Origin: JALYUA01 sp038239305
Lineage (GTDB): Bacteria; Acidobacteriota; Thermoanaerobaculia; UBA5066; Gp7-AA6
Assembly: GCA_038239305.1 (NCBI GenBank)
Contig: JBBSEW010000063.1
Coordinates: forward strand, 1-22,975
Length of the DNA: 22,975 nucleotides
Direction: 5' to 3'
The position numbers and the translations under genes are program-made. Positions 15,006 to 22,734 of this stretch are shown here, piece by piece. Every line of letters begins with the position of its first letter. Position 1 is the first letter of the stretch. A model generated the notes under the pieces. The model saw only the letters and a program-made list of their open reading frames with translations. It was not told the origin of the DNA and made no database searches.

Positions 15006-15169
15006 CGTCCGGCAGGTCTCCTGGCTTCCGGATCCTTCGCCGTCGGGCTCCTTCCCAGACGCGCAACCGATTTCTCGATCTCTCGCGTCCAGTGGATATT
15101 GCCCGGGGCGTCCCCGGTCACAGTGGCGGGGGCCGTGCGGGTTTTTCACCCGCTTCCCTTAGCCGAACG
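15006..15169 (-). promoter_or_regulatory. adenosylcobalamin riboswitch
   Basis: Read on the minus strand, the conserved parts occur in order: GGGAAGCGGGTG with its partner CACCCGC-type stem, CCCCCGCCACTG (the GCCACTG core, 15121-15127), GGGAAGGAGCCCGA (15043-15056) and the B12-box AGCCAGGAGACCTGCC (15011-15026). The ends close a P1 helix: CGTTCGGC (15162-15169) pairs with GCCGGACG (15006-15013), all eight pairs including one G-U. It lies directly ahead of the receptor gene and should reduce expression of the receptor and adenosyltransferase when adenosylcobalamin is plentiful. Confidence 0.93.
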
Positions 15170-15258
15170 AAATGCAAAGAACAGAGAAGAGGCAGGACGA
15201 TATGCCCGGCGCGGAAGGAACACAAGGGGCGAAAAGGGAGAGCGTGGAGGGTAAGGAG

Positions 15259-15545
15259 AAATCGGGTGATCGGGCGATCGGGTGATCGGGTGATCAATCA
15301 GGGGGAATCGGGTGATCGGAGGATTGGAGGATCGGAGAGGAGCTCGCCCCTCACCCCGGCCCTCTCCCGCCGGGAGAGGGAGACGTGGGGAACGGATGAT
15401 CGGGTGATCCATCAGGGGGAGTCGGGTGATCGGAGGATCGGAGAGGAACTCGCCCCTCACCCCGGCCCTCTCCCGCCGGGAGAGGGAGACGTGGGGGGAA
15501 CGCGCGGATCGGGTGATCCATCCGGCGGAATCGGGTGAGGTGAGG
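15259..15545. repeat. tandem ~106-bp repeat with octamer arrays and two REP hairpins
   Basis: A GATCGGGT octamer array (15262-15296) leads into two and a half units of about 106 bp. Each unit has ATCAGGGG, AATCGGGTGATCGGAGGA, then CTCGCCCCTCACCCCGGC, a 9-bp-stem hairpin (15360-15380 and 15466-15486) and GGAGACGTGGGG. The third unit is truncated near 15540. GATC sites are very dense. Bases 15170-15258 show nothing I can assign. Confidence 0.85.
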
Positions 15546-15549
15546 ATCA

Positions 15550-15640
15550 AGAACTTTCCTCCGATTCTCCGATCATCCGATTCTTCACTTTGATCACCCG
15601 ATCACCCGATCACCCGATCACCCGATCATCCGATCAGCCA
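15550..15640. repeat. inverted GATCGGGT octamer array
   Basis: CTCCGATTCTCCGATCATCC is followed by about five copies of ATCACCCG, the reverse complement of the octamer that opens the block at 15262. The two arrays face each other, so the whole 15259-15640 block has inverted ends. It stops about 55 bases before the larB -10-like box. Confidence 0.85.
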
Positions 15641-15694
15641 ACCACCCGATACCGGCGGCGCCCGTTCTCACCCGCCCGCTGGCACGAAGCCCGA

Positions 15695-15700
15695 TAAGAT
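15695..15700 (+). promoter_or_regulatory. candidate -10 box of larB
   Basis: TAAGAT ends exactly six bases before the larB ATG, and no Shine-Dalgarno sequence lies between. No clear -35 hexamer is visible, so this rests on position and on similar arrangements at other starts in the window. Confidence 0.35.
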
Positions 15701-15706
15701 CGCTCG

Positions 15707-16489
15707 ATGGCGCAAGATTTTTCTCTCGACTTCGATCGGATCCGGCGTGTCGGGTTTCCGGAGGTCGTGCTCGGGGACGGGAAGACGGCGGACCAGATCG
15801 CCGAGATCTGCCGGCAGCTCGCGCGGGCGCACGACGTCCTCGTCACGCGGCTCTCGGACGAGGCCTGGGAGGAGCTGGCTTCCTTTCCGCTGCCCGGCCG
15901 CGCCGACTTCGATCCGCGCTCCGGGACGCTTCACCTCTCCGTCGGCAAGCCGATGGCAAAGGTCGACGGCAACGTCTGCATCGTGACCGCGGGAACGATG
16001 GATATCCGCGCCGCCGAGGAGTGCCGCCGCACCCTCGAATATCTGGGCGTCTCTTCTTCGATCGTCGCGGACGTGGGCGTCGCCGGCATCCTCCGGCTCC
16101 TCTCGCGCCTGGAGGAAATTGAACGCGCCGATGTCGTGGTCGCCGTCGCCGGAATGGAGGGGGCCCTCTTCTCCGTAATCGGCGGTCTCGTCGGCAAGCC
16201 CCTGATCGCCGTTCCCACGAGCCGGGGCTACGGCGCCGCGTTCGGCGGCATTGCTTCGCTTCTCTCCGCCGTGAACTCCTGCGCCAACGGAGTCACGGCG
16301 GTCAACATTGACTCCGGCTACGGGGCTGCGATGGCCGCGTACCGAATTCTTTCCGGAGGACCGCGTCGATGGGATCGAAAAAGAAACCCGCCGAAAGCGC
16401 CCGCGAATACACCCACGAAGCCGCGATCGGCGTCGACCGCAAGCGCAAGAAGGCGCTCCTCGGCCGCGCGACGACGCCGGTCCAGGTAA
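15707..16489 (+). CDS. larB: nickel-pincer cofactor biosynthesis protein LarB
   Basis: A 260-residue enzyme of the PurE/AIR-carboxylase-like LarB family. LarB carboxylates the pyridinium ring of nicotinate adenine dinucleotide and cleaves it to the biscarboxylate mononucleotide, the first step to the nickel-pincer nucleotide. Seen here: GFPEVVLGDGKTADQI (16-31), VTAGTMDIRAAEE (93-105), EYLGVSSSIVADVGVAG (111-127), AVAGMEGALFSVIGGLV (146-162) and VNSCANGVTAVNIDSGYGA (189-207). Cys192 corresponds to the conserved catalytic cysteine. The family normally ends near residue 215. Here the frame continues for 45 Arg/Pro/Ala-rich residues and overlaps the next gene by 121 bases. That tail is the shadow of the neighbour's reading frame and probably arose by stop-codon loss. 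larC and larE are not in the window. Confidence 0.93.
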   Translation: MAQDFSLDFDRIRRVGFPEVVLGDGKTADQIAEICRQLARAHDVLVTRLSDEAWEELASFPLPGRADFDPRSGTLHLSVGKPMAKVDGNVCIVTAGTMDIRAAEECRRTLEYLGVSSSIVADVGVAGILRLLSRLEEIERADVVVAVAGMEGALFSVIGGLVGKPLIAVPTSRGYGAAFGGIASLLSAVNSCANGVTAVNIDSGYGAAMAAYRILSGGPRRWDRKRNPPKAPANTPTKPRSASTASARRRSSAARRRRSR

Positions 16490-17487
16490 CTTCCCGCACC
16501 ACCGTCTCGGAGCTGCTCGACTCGTATCGCAACGCCTCGTTCCAGGCTCGCGCGCTCGGCAAGTGCGCCGGCGTGTTCGAAGGAATGCTGCGCGACCGGC
16601 AGCGCCCCACGATCTTCCTCGGGCTGGCGGGATCTCTGATCGCGGCCGGCATGCGGCAGGTCATCGTGGACCTGATCGAGAACAACATGGTCGACGTCGT
16701 CGTCTCGACCGGCGCGATCATTTCGCAGGACTACTACCAGGTGCGCGGCGGACGCCACTACCACGGCTCGCCGGAGGCCGATGACAAGGAGCTTCGCGAT
16801 CTCTACATCGACCGGCTCTACGACACGTTCATCGACGAGGAGAAATACTGGGAGACCGATCTCGCCGTCTCGCGTTACGCCGACACGCTCGCGCCGCAAA
16901 GCCTCTCGTCGCGCGCATTTCTCGCCCTGCTCGCCGAGAAGGCTCGCGGAGACAAGGGCTCCATCCTCGGCGCCTGCGCCCGCCGCGGCGTACCGCTCTT
17001 CGTGCCGGCCTTAAACGACTCGTCGATCGGCATCGGCCTGACGGAGCACTACCACCGCTTCCGCAAGGCCGGGAAAGAGCCATTCACGATCTCTTCGATC
17101 CGGGACAATTACGAGCTCACGCAGATCGTCGTGAAGAGCCCGGTGACGGCCGCGATCTACGTCTCGGGGGGCGTGCCGAAGAACTACATCAATGACTCGA
17201 TCGTCATGTCCTACATCTTCGGAATCGACACCGGCGGCCACAAGTACGCCCTGCAGATCACGACCGACGCCCCGCATTGGGGAGGCCTGGGAGGCTCGAC
17301 GCTCTCGGAAGCCACTTCGTGGGGCAAGGTTTCGAAGAAGGCGACGCACGAGATGGCGTTCGTCGAAACGAGCGTCGCGCTGCCGCTGCTGTACGGGTAT
17401 GCGCTGCAGAAGAAGGCTTCGGTGGGAAGAAAGCGACTTGCGTTCGAGTGGGAGGGAGATGTGCTGAAGAGCGTGCGTCGCGTTTAA
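16369..17487 (+). CDS. deoxyhypusine-synthase-family protein
   Basis: A 372-residue NAD-dependent enzyme of the deoxyhypusine synthase family. In archaea and eukaryotes the family moves the butylamine part of spermidine onto eIF5A. Bacterial members lack that target and are thought to make homospermidine or modify other amines. Recognisable parts are LAGSLIAAGMRQVI (86-99), VVSTGAIISQDYY (111-123), YVSGGVPKNY (264-273), TDAPHWGGLGGSTLSEATSW (299-318) and Lys320 within SWGKV, at the position of the catalytic lysine. GGAGGA nine bases before the ATG supports the start. It overlaps the larB tail by 121 bases, so both are probably transcribed together. The substrate cannot be told from sequence. 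Confidence 0.9.
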   Translation: MGSKKKPAESAREYTHEAAIGVDRKRKKALLGRATTPVQVTSRTTVSELLDSYRNASFQARALGKCAGVFEGMLRDRQRPTIFLGLAGSLIAAGMRQVIVDLIENNMVDVVVSTGAIISQDYYQVRGGRHYHGSPEADDKELRDLYIDRLYDTFIDEEKYWETDLAVSRYADTLAPQSLSSRAFLALLAEKARGDKGSILGACARRGVPLFVPALNDSSIGIGLTEHYHRFRKAGKEPFTISSIRDNYELTQIVVKSPVTAAIYVSGGVPKNYINDSIVMSYIFGIDTGGHKYALQITTDAPHWGGLGGSTLSEATSWGKVSKKATHEMAFVETSVALPLLYGYALQKKASVGRKRLAFEWEGDVLKSVRRV

Positions 17488-17490
17488 GCT

Positions 17491-17559
17491 CGAATCGGGT
17501 GATCGGGCGATCGGGTGATCGGGTGATCAATCTGAGGAATCGGGTGATCCGAGAATCGG
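17491..17559 (+). repeat. octamer array module, left arm of the S23 cassette
   Basis: About four copies of GATCGGGT (one with C for T) lead into GATCAATCTGAGGAATCGGG, then TGATCCGAGAATCGG. The same order, reversed, lies on the far side of the four-helix-bundle gene. It begins three bases after the deoxyhypusine-synthase-family stop codon. Confidence 0.85.
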
Positions 17560-17617
17560 ACCGGGGCGCTTCCCCCGGCTTCCCCCGATAATGAAGGGCC
17601 TCGCAGGCTGGCACGGC

Positions 17618-17992
17618 TCACGACGCCTCGCGACGACGGCGCGATGTCTCGTAGGAGGCCGAGAAGATGGCAACGAGCTCTTGTGCCTCCTTCATGAGGG
17701 GCGAGAGAGTTCTCGCGGAAACGTTCACCTCCGCGAGAAGCTCGAGCCAGAAAAGGGACTCGTCGGTTTCCTCCAGGACCAATCCTATTTTCGAGGCGAA
17801 TTCCTTCCGGGAACGAGCGCGTCCCGCAGACCGATAGTTTGCGGCCACCGAGGTTGCGGATCGGAGGAGCTGTCTTCCGATCACCCTCCCGGTCTCGCCG
17901 CCCAGGTCTTCCCGGAGCAGACGGATGATCGAGAGCGCAAAACCCTTCGTCCTTCTACGGAGGCGATCCTGTGGAGAATCGGTCGCACCCAC
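17618..17992 (-). CDS. four-helix-bundle protein, S23-like
   Basis: A 124-residue helical protein of the S23/four-helix-bundle family (first noted in intervening sequences of 23S rRNA genes; related to the Avd accessory protein of diversity-generating retroelements). The signature region VIGRQLLRSATSVAANYRSA (37-56), then GRARSRKEFASKIGLVLEET and SLFWLELL, is intact, as is the helix with EAQELVAIFSASYETSRRR at the end. The length is typical. It starts with GTG at 17992, with AGGA six bases upstream. It is not in rRNA here. It sits between two inverted octamer arrays, as a separate cassette between two plus- and minus-strand housekeeping genes. Its molecular role is not known; nucleic-acid binding has been suggested for the family. 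Confidence 0.93.
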   Translation of the reverse strand: MGATDSPQDRLRRRTKGFALSIIRLLREDLGGETGRVIGRQLLRSATSVAANYRSAGRARSRKEFASKIGLVLEETDESLFWLELLAEVNVSARTLSPLMKEAQELVAIFSASYETSRRRREAS

Positions 17993-18028
17993 TAATTCCT
18001 AGTTGTCGCGACGCCTTCCGGCAACTCT

Positions 18029-18100
18029 CTCCGATCGTCTGATTCCCCGATTCCCTTGATTGATCACCCGATCACCCGATCACCCGATCATCCGATCGCG
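18029..18100 (-). repeat. octamer array module, right arm of the S23 cassette
   Basis: Reading leftwards on the minus strand: GATCGGATGATCGGGTGATC, further GATCGGGT copies, GATCAATCAAGGGAATCGGG, GAATCAGACGATCGGAG. This is the left arm's order in inverted orientation. It lies between the S23-like gene start and the terminator of the DUF1573 gene. Confidence 0.85.
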
Positions 18101-18113
18101 CCTTACCGCCAAC

Positions 18114-18141
18114 AAAAAAGCGCGCCCGGCGGGCGCGCTTT
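18114..18141 (-). terminator. intrinsic terminator of the DUF1573 gene
   Basis: On the minus strand AAAGCGCGCCC and GGGCGCGCTTT form an 11-bp stem with a three-base loop. With the following T's the stem leads into a run of six T's. It begins about 30 bases after the stop codon of the minus-strand gene to its right. Confidence 0.9.
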
Positions 18142-18170
18142 GTACGGAGGGAGGCGACTCGAAGTCCGAT

Positions 18171-19238
18171 CTACAGCACTTCACCCTTCAGCGGCAGCTC
18201 GATCGTCGGCTTTTCTTTGTCCGTCGTATAGAGCTTCACCGTTCCATCGAGGGTTCCCTTTTTCACCTTGTCGCTCGCTTTCACGACGACGGTGTAGGAG
18301 ACCCCTTCCTGCGTCGGGACGACGTCGGTGATGAATCCGGGGATGTTGACTTCCGCCTTCGTCACCTTGACCGGCGTTCCGGGCTTGTTGTTCGTGACCA
18401 CGATGTTGCGCGTGATCGCGTCCTTGCCCGCCGTGAAGTTGCCGAAGTTGACGAGAACCGGGGTGACGGAGACGCGAGCACGCACGACGCCCGAGATCGG
18501 GATCTCGATGTTCGGCTGCTGCGTGACTCCGGTCGTGACGCGGACCGGAGCGTTCAGAAGACCTTCGGGAGCATCCGGAAGAACCGTGATGCGGAGCCGG
18601 TACTGCTCACCGGCACGGCCCGGGATCTTGTCCTTTTCGGCGGCCGGCGCGATCTCCGCCTTGACGTACGGCTGGGAAGACTCGGCGACGGTCGGCTTGA
18701 ACGTCTTTTCCTCGGAGACCAGGATGACGTCGCGCGAATCGGTGTCGCCCTTGACGACCGCCACACGGACGTAGGGCTGCGGGAGGATGTCGACGAACGG
18801 CTTGACCGTCGCCTTGATGAAGAGGTTGATCTGGCCGCGCTCGGGGTCGTTCGAGACCAGGAGAACCGACTTGGAGATCGGTCCCGAAAACGACTTCGTG
18901 TCGACCGAGGTCTGGACCTTGCCTTCGGCGCCCGGCTTGATCACCTTGTCGAACGACGCGACAGTGCACCCGCAACCGGGGCGCGCATCGCTGATCACGA
19001 GGTCCGATCCGCCGTTGTTCTTGACGACGAAAGTCGTCTCGATGACCTGACCCTTGGGAACCGTTCCCGCGTCCTTCGTTTCCGGAGTGACCTCGATCTT
19101 GGGAGCCGCCACGACGGCTTTCTTCTCCGCCGGCGCCGCTGCCTTGCCCTTGGCCGCCGGCTTATCCTGAGCGCTCGAGGCGCCCGCCACGACGAGCGCG
19201 GCCAGAGCGATGCACGCAAACCGTTGGATCTGACGCAT
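18171..19238 (-). CDS. exported DUF1573-domain protein
   Basis: A 355-residue exported protein with a signal peptide (1-23, ending SSAQ) and a Lys/Ala-rich spacer (24-45). A DUF1573 Ig-like domain spans about 48-145, with the family marks DAGTVPKGQ, FVVKNNGGSDLVI, PGCGCT (Cys89 and Cys91) and LLVSNDP. The remaining 200 residues form further beta-rich repeats; PGTPVKVTKAEV and an ending with two Ig-like strands suggest a second and third domain. The function is unknown; such proteins are periplasmic or surface-located. The ATG at 19238 has AGGAGG upstream; a longer frame to 19952 is the shadow of mpl. It is transcribed alone, divergently from mpl, and ends in a strong terminator. Confidence 0.85.
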   Translation of the reverse strand: MRQIQRFACIALAALVVAGASSAQDKPAAKGKAAAPAEKKAVVAAPKIEVTPETKDAGTVPKGQVIETTFVVKNNGGSDLVISDARPGCGCTVASFDKVIKPGAEGKVQTSVDTKSFSGPISKSVLLVSNDPERGQINLFIKATVKPFVDILPQPYVRVAVVKGDTDSRDVILVSEEKTFKPTVAESSQPYVKAEIAPAAEKDKIPGRAGEQYRLRITVLPDAPEGLLNAPVRVTTGVTQQPNIEIPISGVVRARVSVTPVLVNFGNFTAGKDAITRNIVVTNNKPGTPVKVTKAEVNIPGFITDVVPTQEGVSYTVVVKASDKVKKGTLDGTVKLYTTDKEKPTIELPLKGEVL

Positions 19239-19382
19239 TTCCGAGTCCTCCTGTCTTACTATGCCGAAAGGGTCAAACTCGGCAGAGCATGAGGATATTT
19301 CCACAACTCGGCCGAAAATGCCTGTTTTTCGAGCCGCTTCTCCCGACGGGGAGCCCGGGCGGGACGGGAAAGACGTGAGCCC

Positions 19383-20777
<1,395 letters not shown>

Positions 20778-20801
20778 ACCGACGGCGGAGAGACGAGCGC
20801 C

Positions 20802-21476
20802 CTAAGCGGGCGCCGCGACGGGATTGCTCAGAACGCCGATCCCTTCGATCTCGATCTCGACGACATCGCCCGGCGAGAGCGGGCTGATCCCCGCCGGCGT
20901 TCCCGTGAGGATGAGGTCGCCCGGCATGAGGGTCATCATCCGCGAGACGTACTCGACGAGAAACGCCGGGGAGAAGACCATCTCCGACGTGCGCGAGCTC
21001 TGTTTCACGATCCCGTTGACGCGGGTTTCGATCGCGAGGTCCGAGGGATCGAGGCCGGCGACGAGGTCCGGCCCGAGCGGACAGAAGGTGTCGAAGGACT
21101 TGGCGCGCGCCCACTGGCCGTCGGACTTCTGGAGATCCCGCGCCGTGACGTCGTTGGCGCAGCACACGCCGGCGAGCGCCTCCCGCCAGCGCGCGCGAGG
21201 CCAGTTCTTCGCGCGGACGCCGATGACGAGCGCGAGCTCCCCCTCGTAGTCGACCCGCGTGGATTCCCGCGGCAGGACGATCGCCTCTCCCGGGCCGATC
21301 AGAGCCGAGGGCGCCTTGAGAAAGATGAGCGGCGCCTCCTCGGGGGCGGTGTTGCCGAGCTCCTTCGCGTGCTCGCGATAGTTGCGCCCGATCGCCACGA
21401 TCTTGGATGGGGCCGGCGGCGCCTCCGAAGAGCCGAAGGGAATCCTCCGGGGTCCGGTCTCGGTCACGCTTGCCAT
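20802..21476 (-). CDS. fumarylacetoacetate-hydrolase-family protein
   Basis: A 224-residue enzyme of the FAH family, whose members hydrolyse or decarboxylate beta-diketo and oxaloacetate-like substrates with a divalent metal. Family marks are IVAIGRNYREHAKELG (26-41), PLIFLKAPSALIGPG (49-63), DYEGELALVIG with the metal-binding acidic residues (76-86), AGVCCANDVTARDLQ, KSFDTFCPLGP and the final GDLILTGTPAGI. The size fits the single-domain YcgM/FAHD1-like group, possibly acylpyruvase or oxaloacetate decarboxylase; the substrate cannot be fixed. Its start overlaps the end of dapF by 13 bases, so the two are co-translated from one mRNA. There is no obvious functional link to diaminopimelate. Confidence 0.92.
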   Translation of the reverse strand: MASVTETGPRRIPFGSSEAPPAPSKIVAIGRNYREHAKELGNTAPEEAPLIFLKAPSALIGPGEAIVLPRESTRVDYEGELALVIGVRAKNWPRARWREALAGVCCANDVTARDLQKSDGQWARAKSFDTFCPLGPDLVAGLDPSDLAIETRVNGIVKQSSRTSEMVFSPAFLVEYVSRMMTLMPGDLILTGTPAGISPLSPGDVVEIEIEGIGVLSNPVAAPA

Positions 21477-22300
21477 GCTTCCTCCGTCAGATCGGCCGTG
21501 AAGATCTCGCGCGCGTCCCCGGTGAGCACGGCGTCGGCGATGCCGTCGTCCTCGGTTGTCCGCGTGAAGGCGACCCGGAATCGCGCTCCGCTTCGAGTCT
21601 CACATGTCACGGGCGAGTGGACCCGGCCGTCCCGCGCCGCGACCACCGCCGAGGCGACCACGCCCGATCCGCACGCGAGCGTCTCCGCCTCGACTCCCCT
21701 CTCGAACGTGCGCACGGCCAGCCGGTCCGGCCCGATCACGGCCACGAAATTCACGTTGGCGCCCTGCGGCATGAGCGGATGGCCGCGCAGGGGCGGCCCG
21801 AGCCTCGCCACGTCCAGAGCAGACAACGCCGCGGCGTCCACGAACACGACGAGATGGGGAACACCGACGTGCATGGGTACTGCGGTCGCGGGAAGGCCAT
21901 CGCCCGAGATCGCGATCGTGTCTCCCGGCCCCGGCAGCGGCGGCAGCGCGAGCGACACGGCGTCTCCCTCCACCCGGGCGGCGATCGAAGCCCAGCCGGT
22001 CTCGAGCACGGGGGCGTTTCCCGACACGAGGCGCCGCGTCACCGCGTAACGCGCGGCGCAGCGAGTGCCGTTGGCACAAAACGACGCCAGGCCGCCGTCG
22101 GCATTGAAGTAGTCGAGATGGATGCGCGAGTCCGCCCCTCCGGAGAGAAAGAGCGCGCCGTCCGCTCCGACCGAGAGGCCTCGCCGGCAGAGAAGCGAAA
22201 CGCGCCGCCGTTCCTCGTCCGTCAGAGTGCGCCCGTCGGCCTCGAAGACGAGAAAGTCATTACCGCCGCCCGCCATCTTGACGAAACGATCGGGAAGCAC
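21464..22300 (-). CDS. dapF: diaminopimelate epimerase
   Basis: A 278-residue enzyme that interconverts LL- and meso-diaminopimelate, for lysine and peptidoglycan. Both active-site cysteines are present: Cys75 in NADGGLASFCANGTRC and Cys210 in ETLACGSGV. FVKMAGGGNDF (6-16) forms the substrate-binding start, and NVNFV and GVPHLV are further family motifs. The first motif reads CANG where CGNG is usual, and the start reads GGGNDF where GLGNDF is common; both are mild departures. The GTG at 22300 is chosen because it gives the normal N-terminus. There is no ribosome site; TAGACT ends six bases before the GTG. It overlaps the FAH-family gene downstream by 13 bases. Confidence 0.95.
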   Translation of the reverse strand: MLPDRFVKMAGGGNDFLVFEADGRTLTDEERRRVSLLCRRGLSVGADGALFLSGGADSRIHLDYFNADGGLASFCANGTRCAARYAVTRRLVSGNAPVLETGWASIAARVEGDAVSLALPPLPGPGDTIAISGDGLPATAVPMHVGVPHLVVFVDAAALSALDVARLGPPLRGHPLMPQGANVNFVAVIGPDRLAVRTFERGVEAETLACGSGVVASAVVAARDGRVHSPVTCETRSGARFRVAFTRTTEDDGIADAVLTGDAREIFTADLTEEAWQA

Positions 22301-22306
22301 GGTTGG

Positions 22307-22312
22307 AGTCTA
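22307..22312 (-). promoter_or_regulatory. candidate -10 box of dapF
   Basis: On the minus strand TAGACT ends six bases before the dapF GTG, with no ribosome site between. No clear -35 hexamer is visible. Confidence 0.35.
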
Positions 22313-22335
22313 TCGCCGGCGGAGACCGCGGTTTG

Positions 22336-22369
22336 GATCTCGCGATCTCGCGATCTCGCGATCAATCGA
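22336..22369. repeat. GATCTCGC octamer array, copy 1
   Basis: Three copies of GATCTCGC followed by GATCAATCG. It is a variant of the GATCGGGT arrays with the same GATCAATC end. Confidence 0.8.
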
Positions 22370-22408
22370 ATTATCGAACTATCGGGAAATCGCGTGGATG
22401 TTGTGAGA

Positions 22409-22475
22409 ATCGGATGATCGGATGATCGGGTGATCGGGTGATCAATCAGGGGAATCGGGTGATCGGAGAATCGGA
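22409..22475 (+). repeat. GATCGGGT octamer module
   Basis: AATCGGATGATCGGATGATC, further GATCGGGT copies, GATCAATCAGGGGAATCGGG, TGATCGGAGAATCGGAG. This is the same module as at 17491-17559 and 15259 onward, here in one orientation only and followed by a REP-like hairpin. Confidence 0.85.
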
Positions 22476-22489
22476 GAAAGAGAAAAAGC

Positions 22490-22528
22490 CTCCCCCTCAC
22501 CCCGGCCCTCTCCCGCCGGGAGAGGGGG
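22490..22528. repeat. REP-like hairpin element, copy 4
   Basis: CCTCCCCCTCACCCCGGC is followed by the 9-bp-stem hairpin at 22506-22526. Copies 2 and 3 are inside the tandem block at 15360-15380 and 15466-15486. Confidence 0.8.
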
Positions 22529-22538
22529 CAGGAAGGTG

Positions 22539-22580
22539 CATCTCGCGATCTCGCGATCTCATGATCTCGCGATCAATCGA
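22539..22580. repeat. GATCTCGC octamer array, copy 2
   Basis: CATCTCGCGATCTCGCGATC, then TCATGATCTCGC and GATCAATCGAACTATCGG. It repeats the 22336 array, including the downstream GAACTATCGG. Confidence 0.8.
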
Positions 22581-22633
22581 ACTATCGGTTCAAGTCGGAA
22601 TCGGGGGATCGGATGAACTGGAGACGAAGGGGA

Positions 22634-22674
22634 ATGCCCCTCACCCCGCCCCTCTCCCGCCGGGAGAGGGAGAA
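22634..22674. repeat. REP-like hairpin element, copy 5
   Basis: ATGCCCCTCACCCCGCC is followed by the 9-bp-stem hairpin at 22650-22670. Confidence 0.8.
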
Positions 22675-22734
22675 GCGCTCGCCCTCCGAGCGTTCTCATT
22701 CAAGCTCCGCGACATCGAATCGAAGTTCGGCAGA

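Noticed and set aside
14895..15149. A longer N-terminus for the receptor fusion starting at 15149
   Set aside because: The extension would be read from the riboswitch aptamer itself, is low complexity, and has no ribosome site; the ATG at 14894 has a strong one.
15259..15640. Regularly repeated units that might be a CRISPR array
   Set aside because: The units are contiguous octamers and 106-bp repeats with no unique spacers of constant length, and there are no cas genes nearby.
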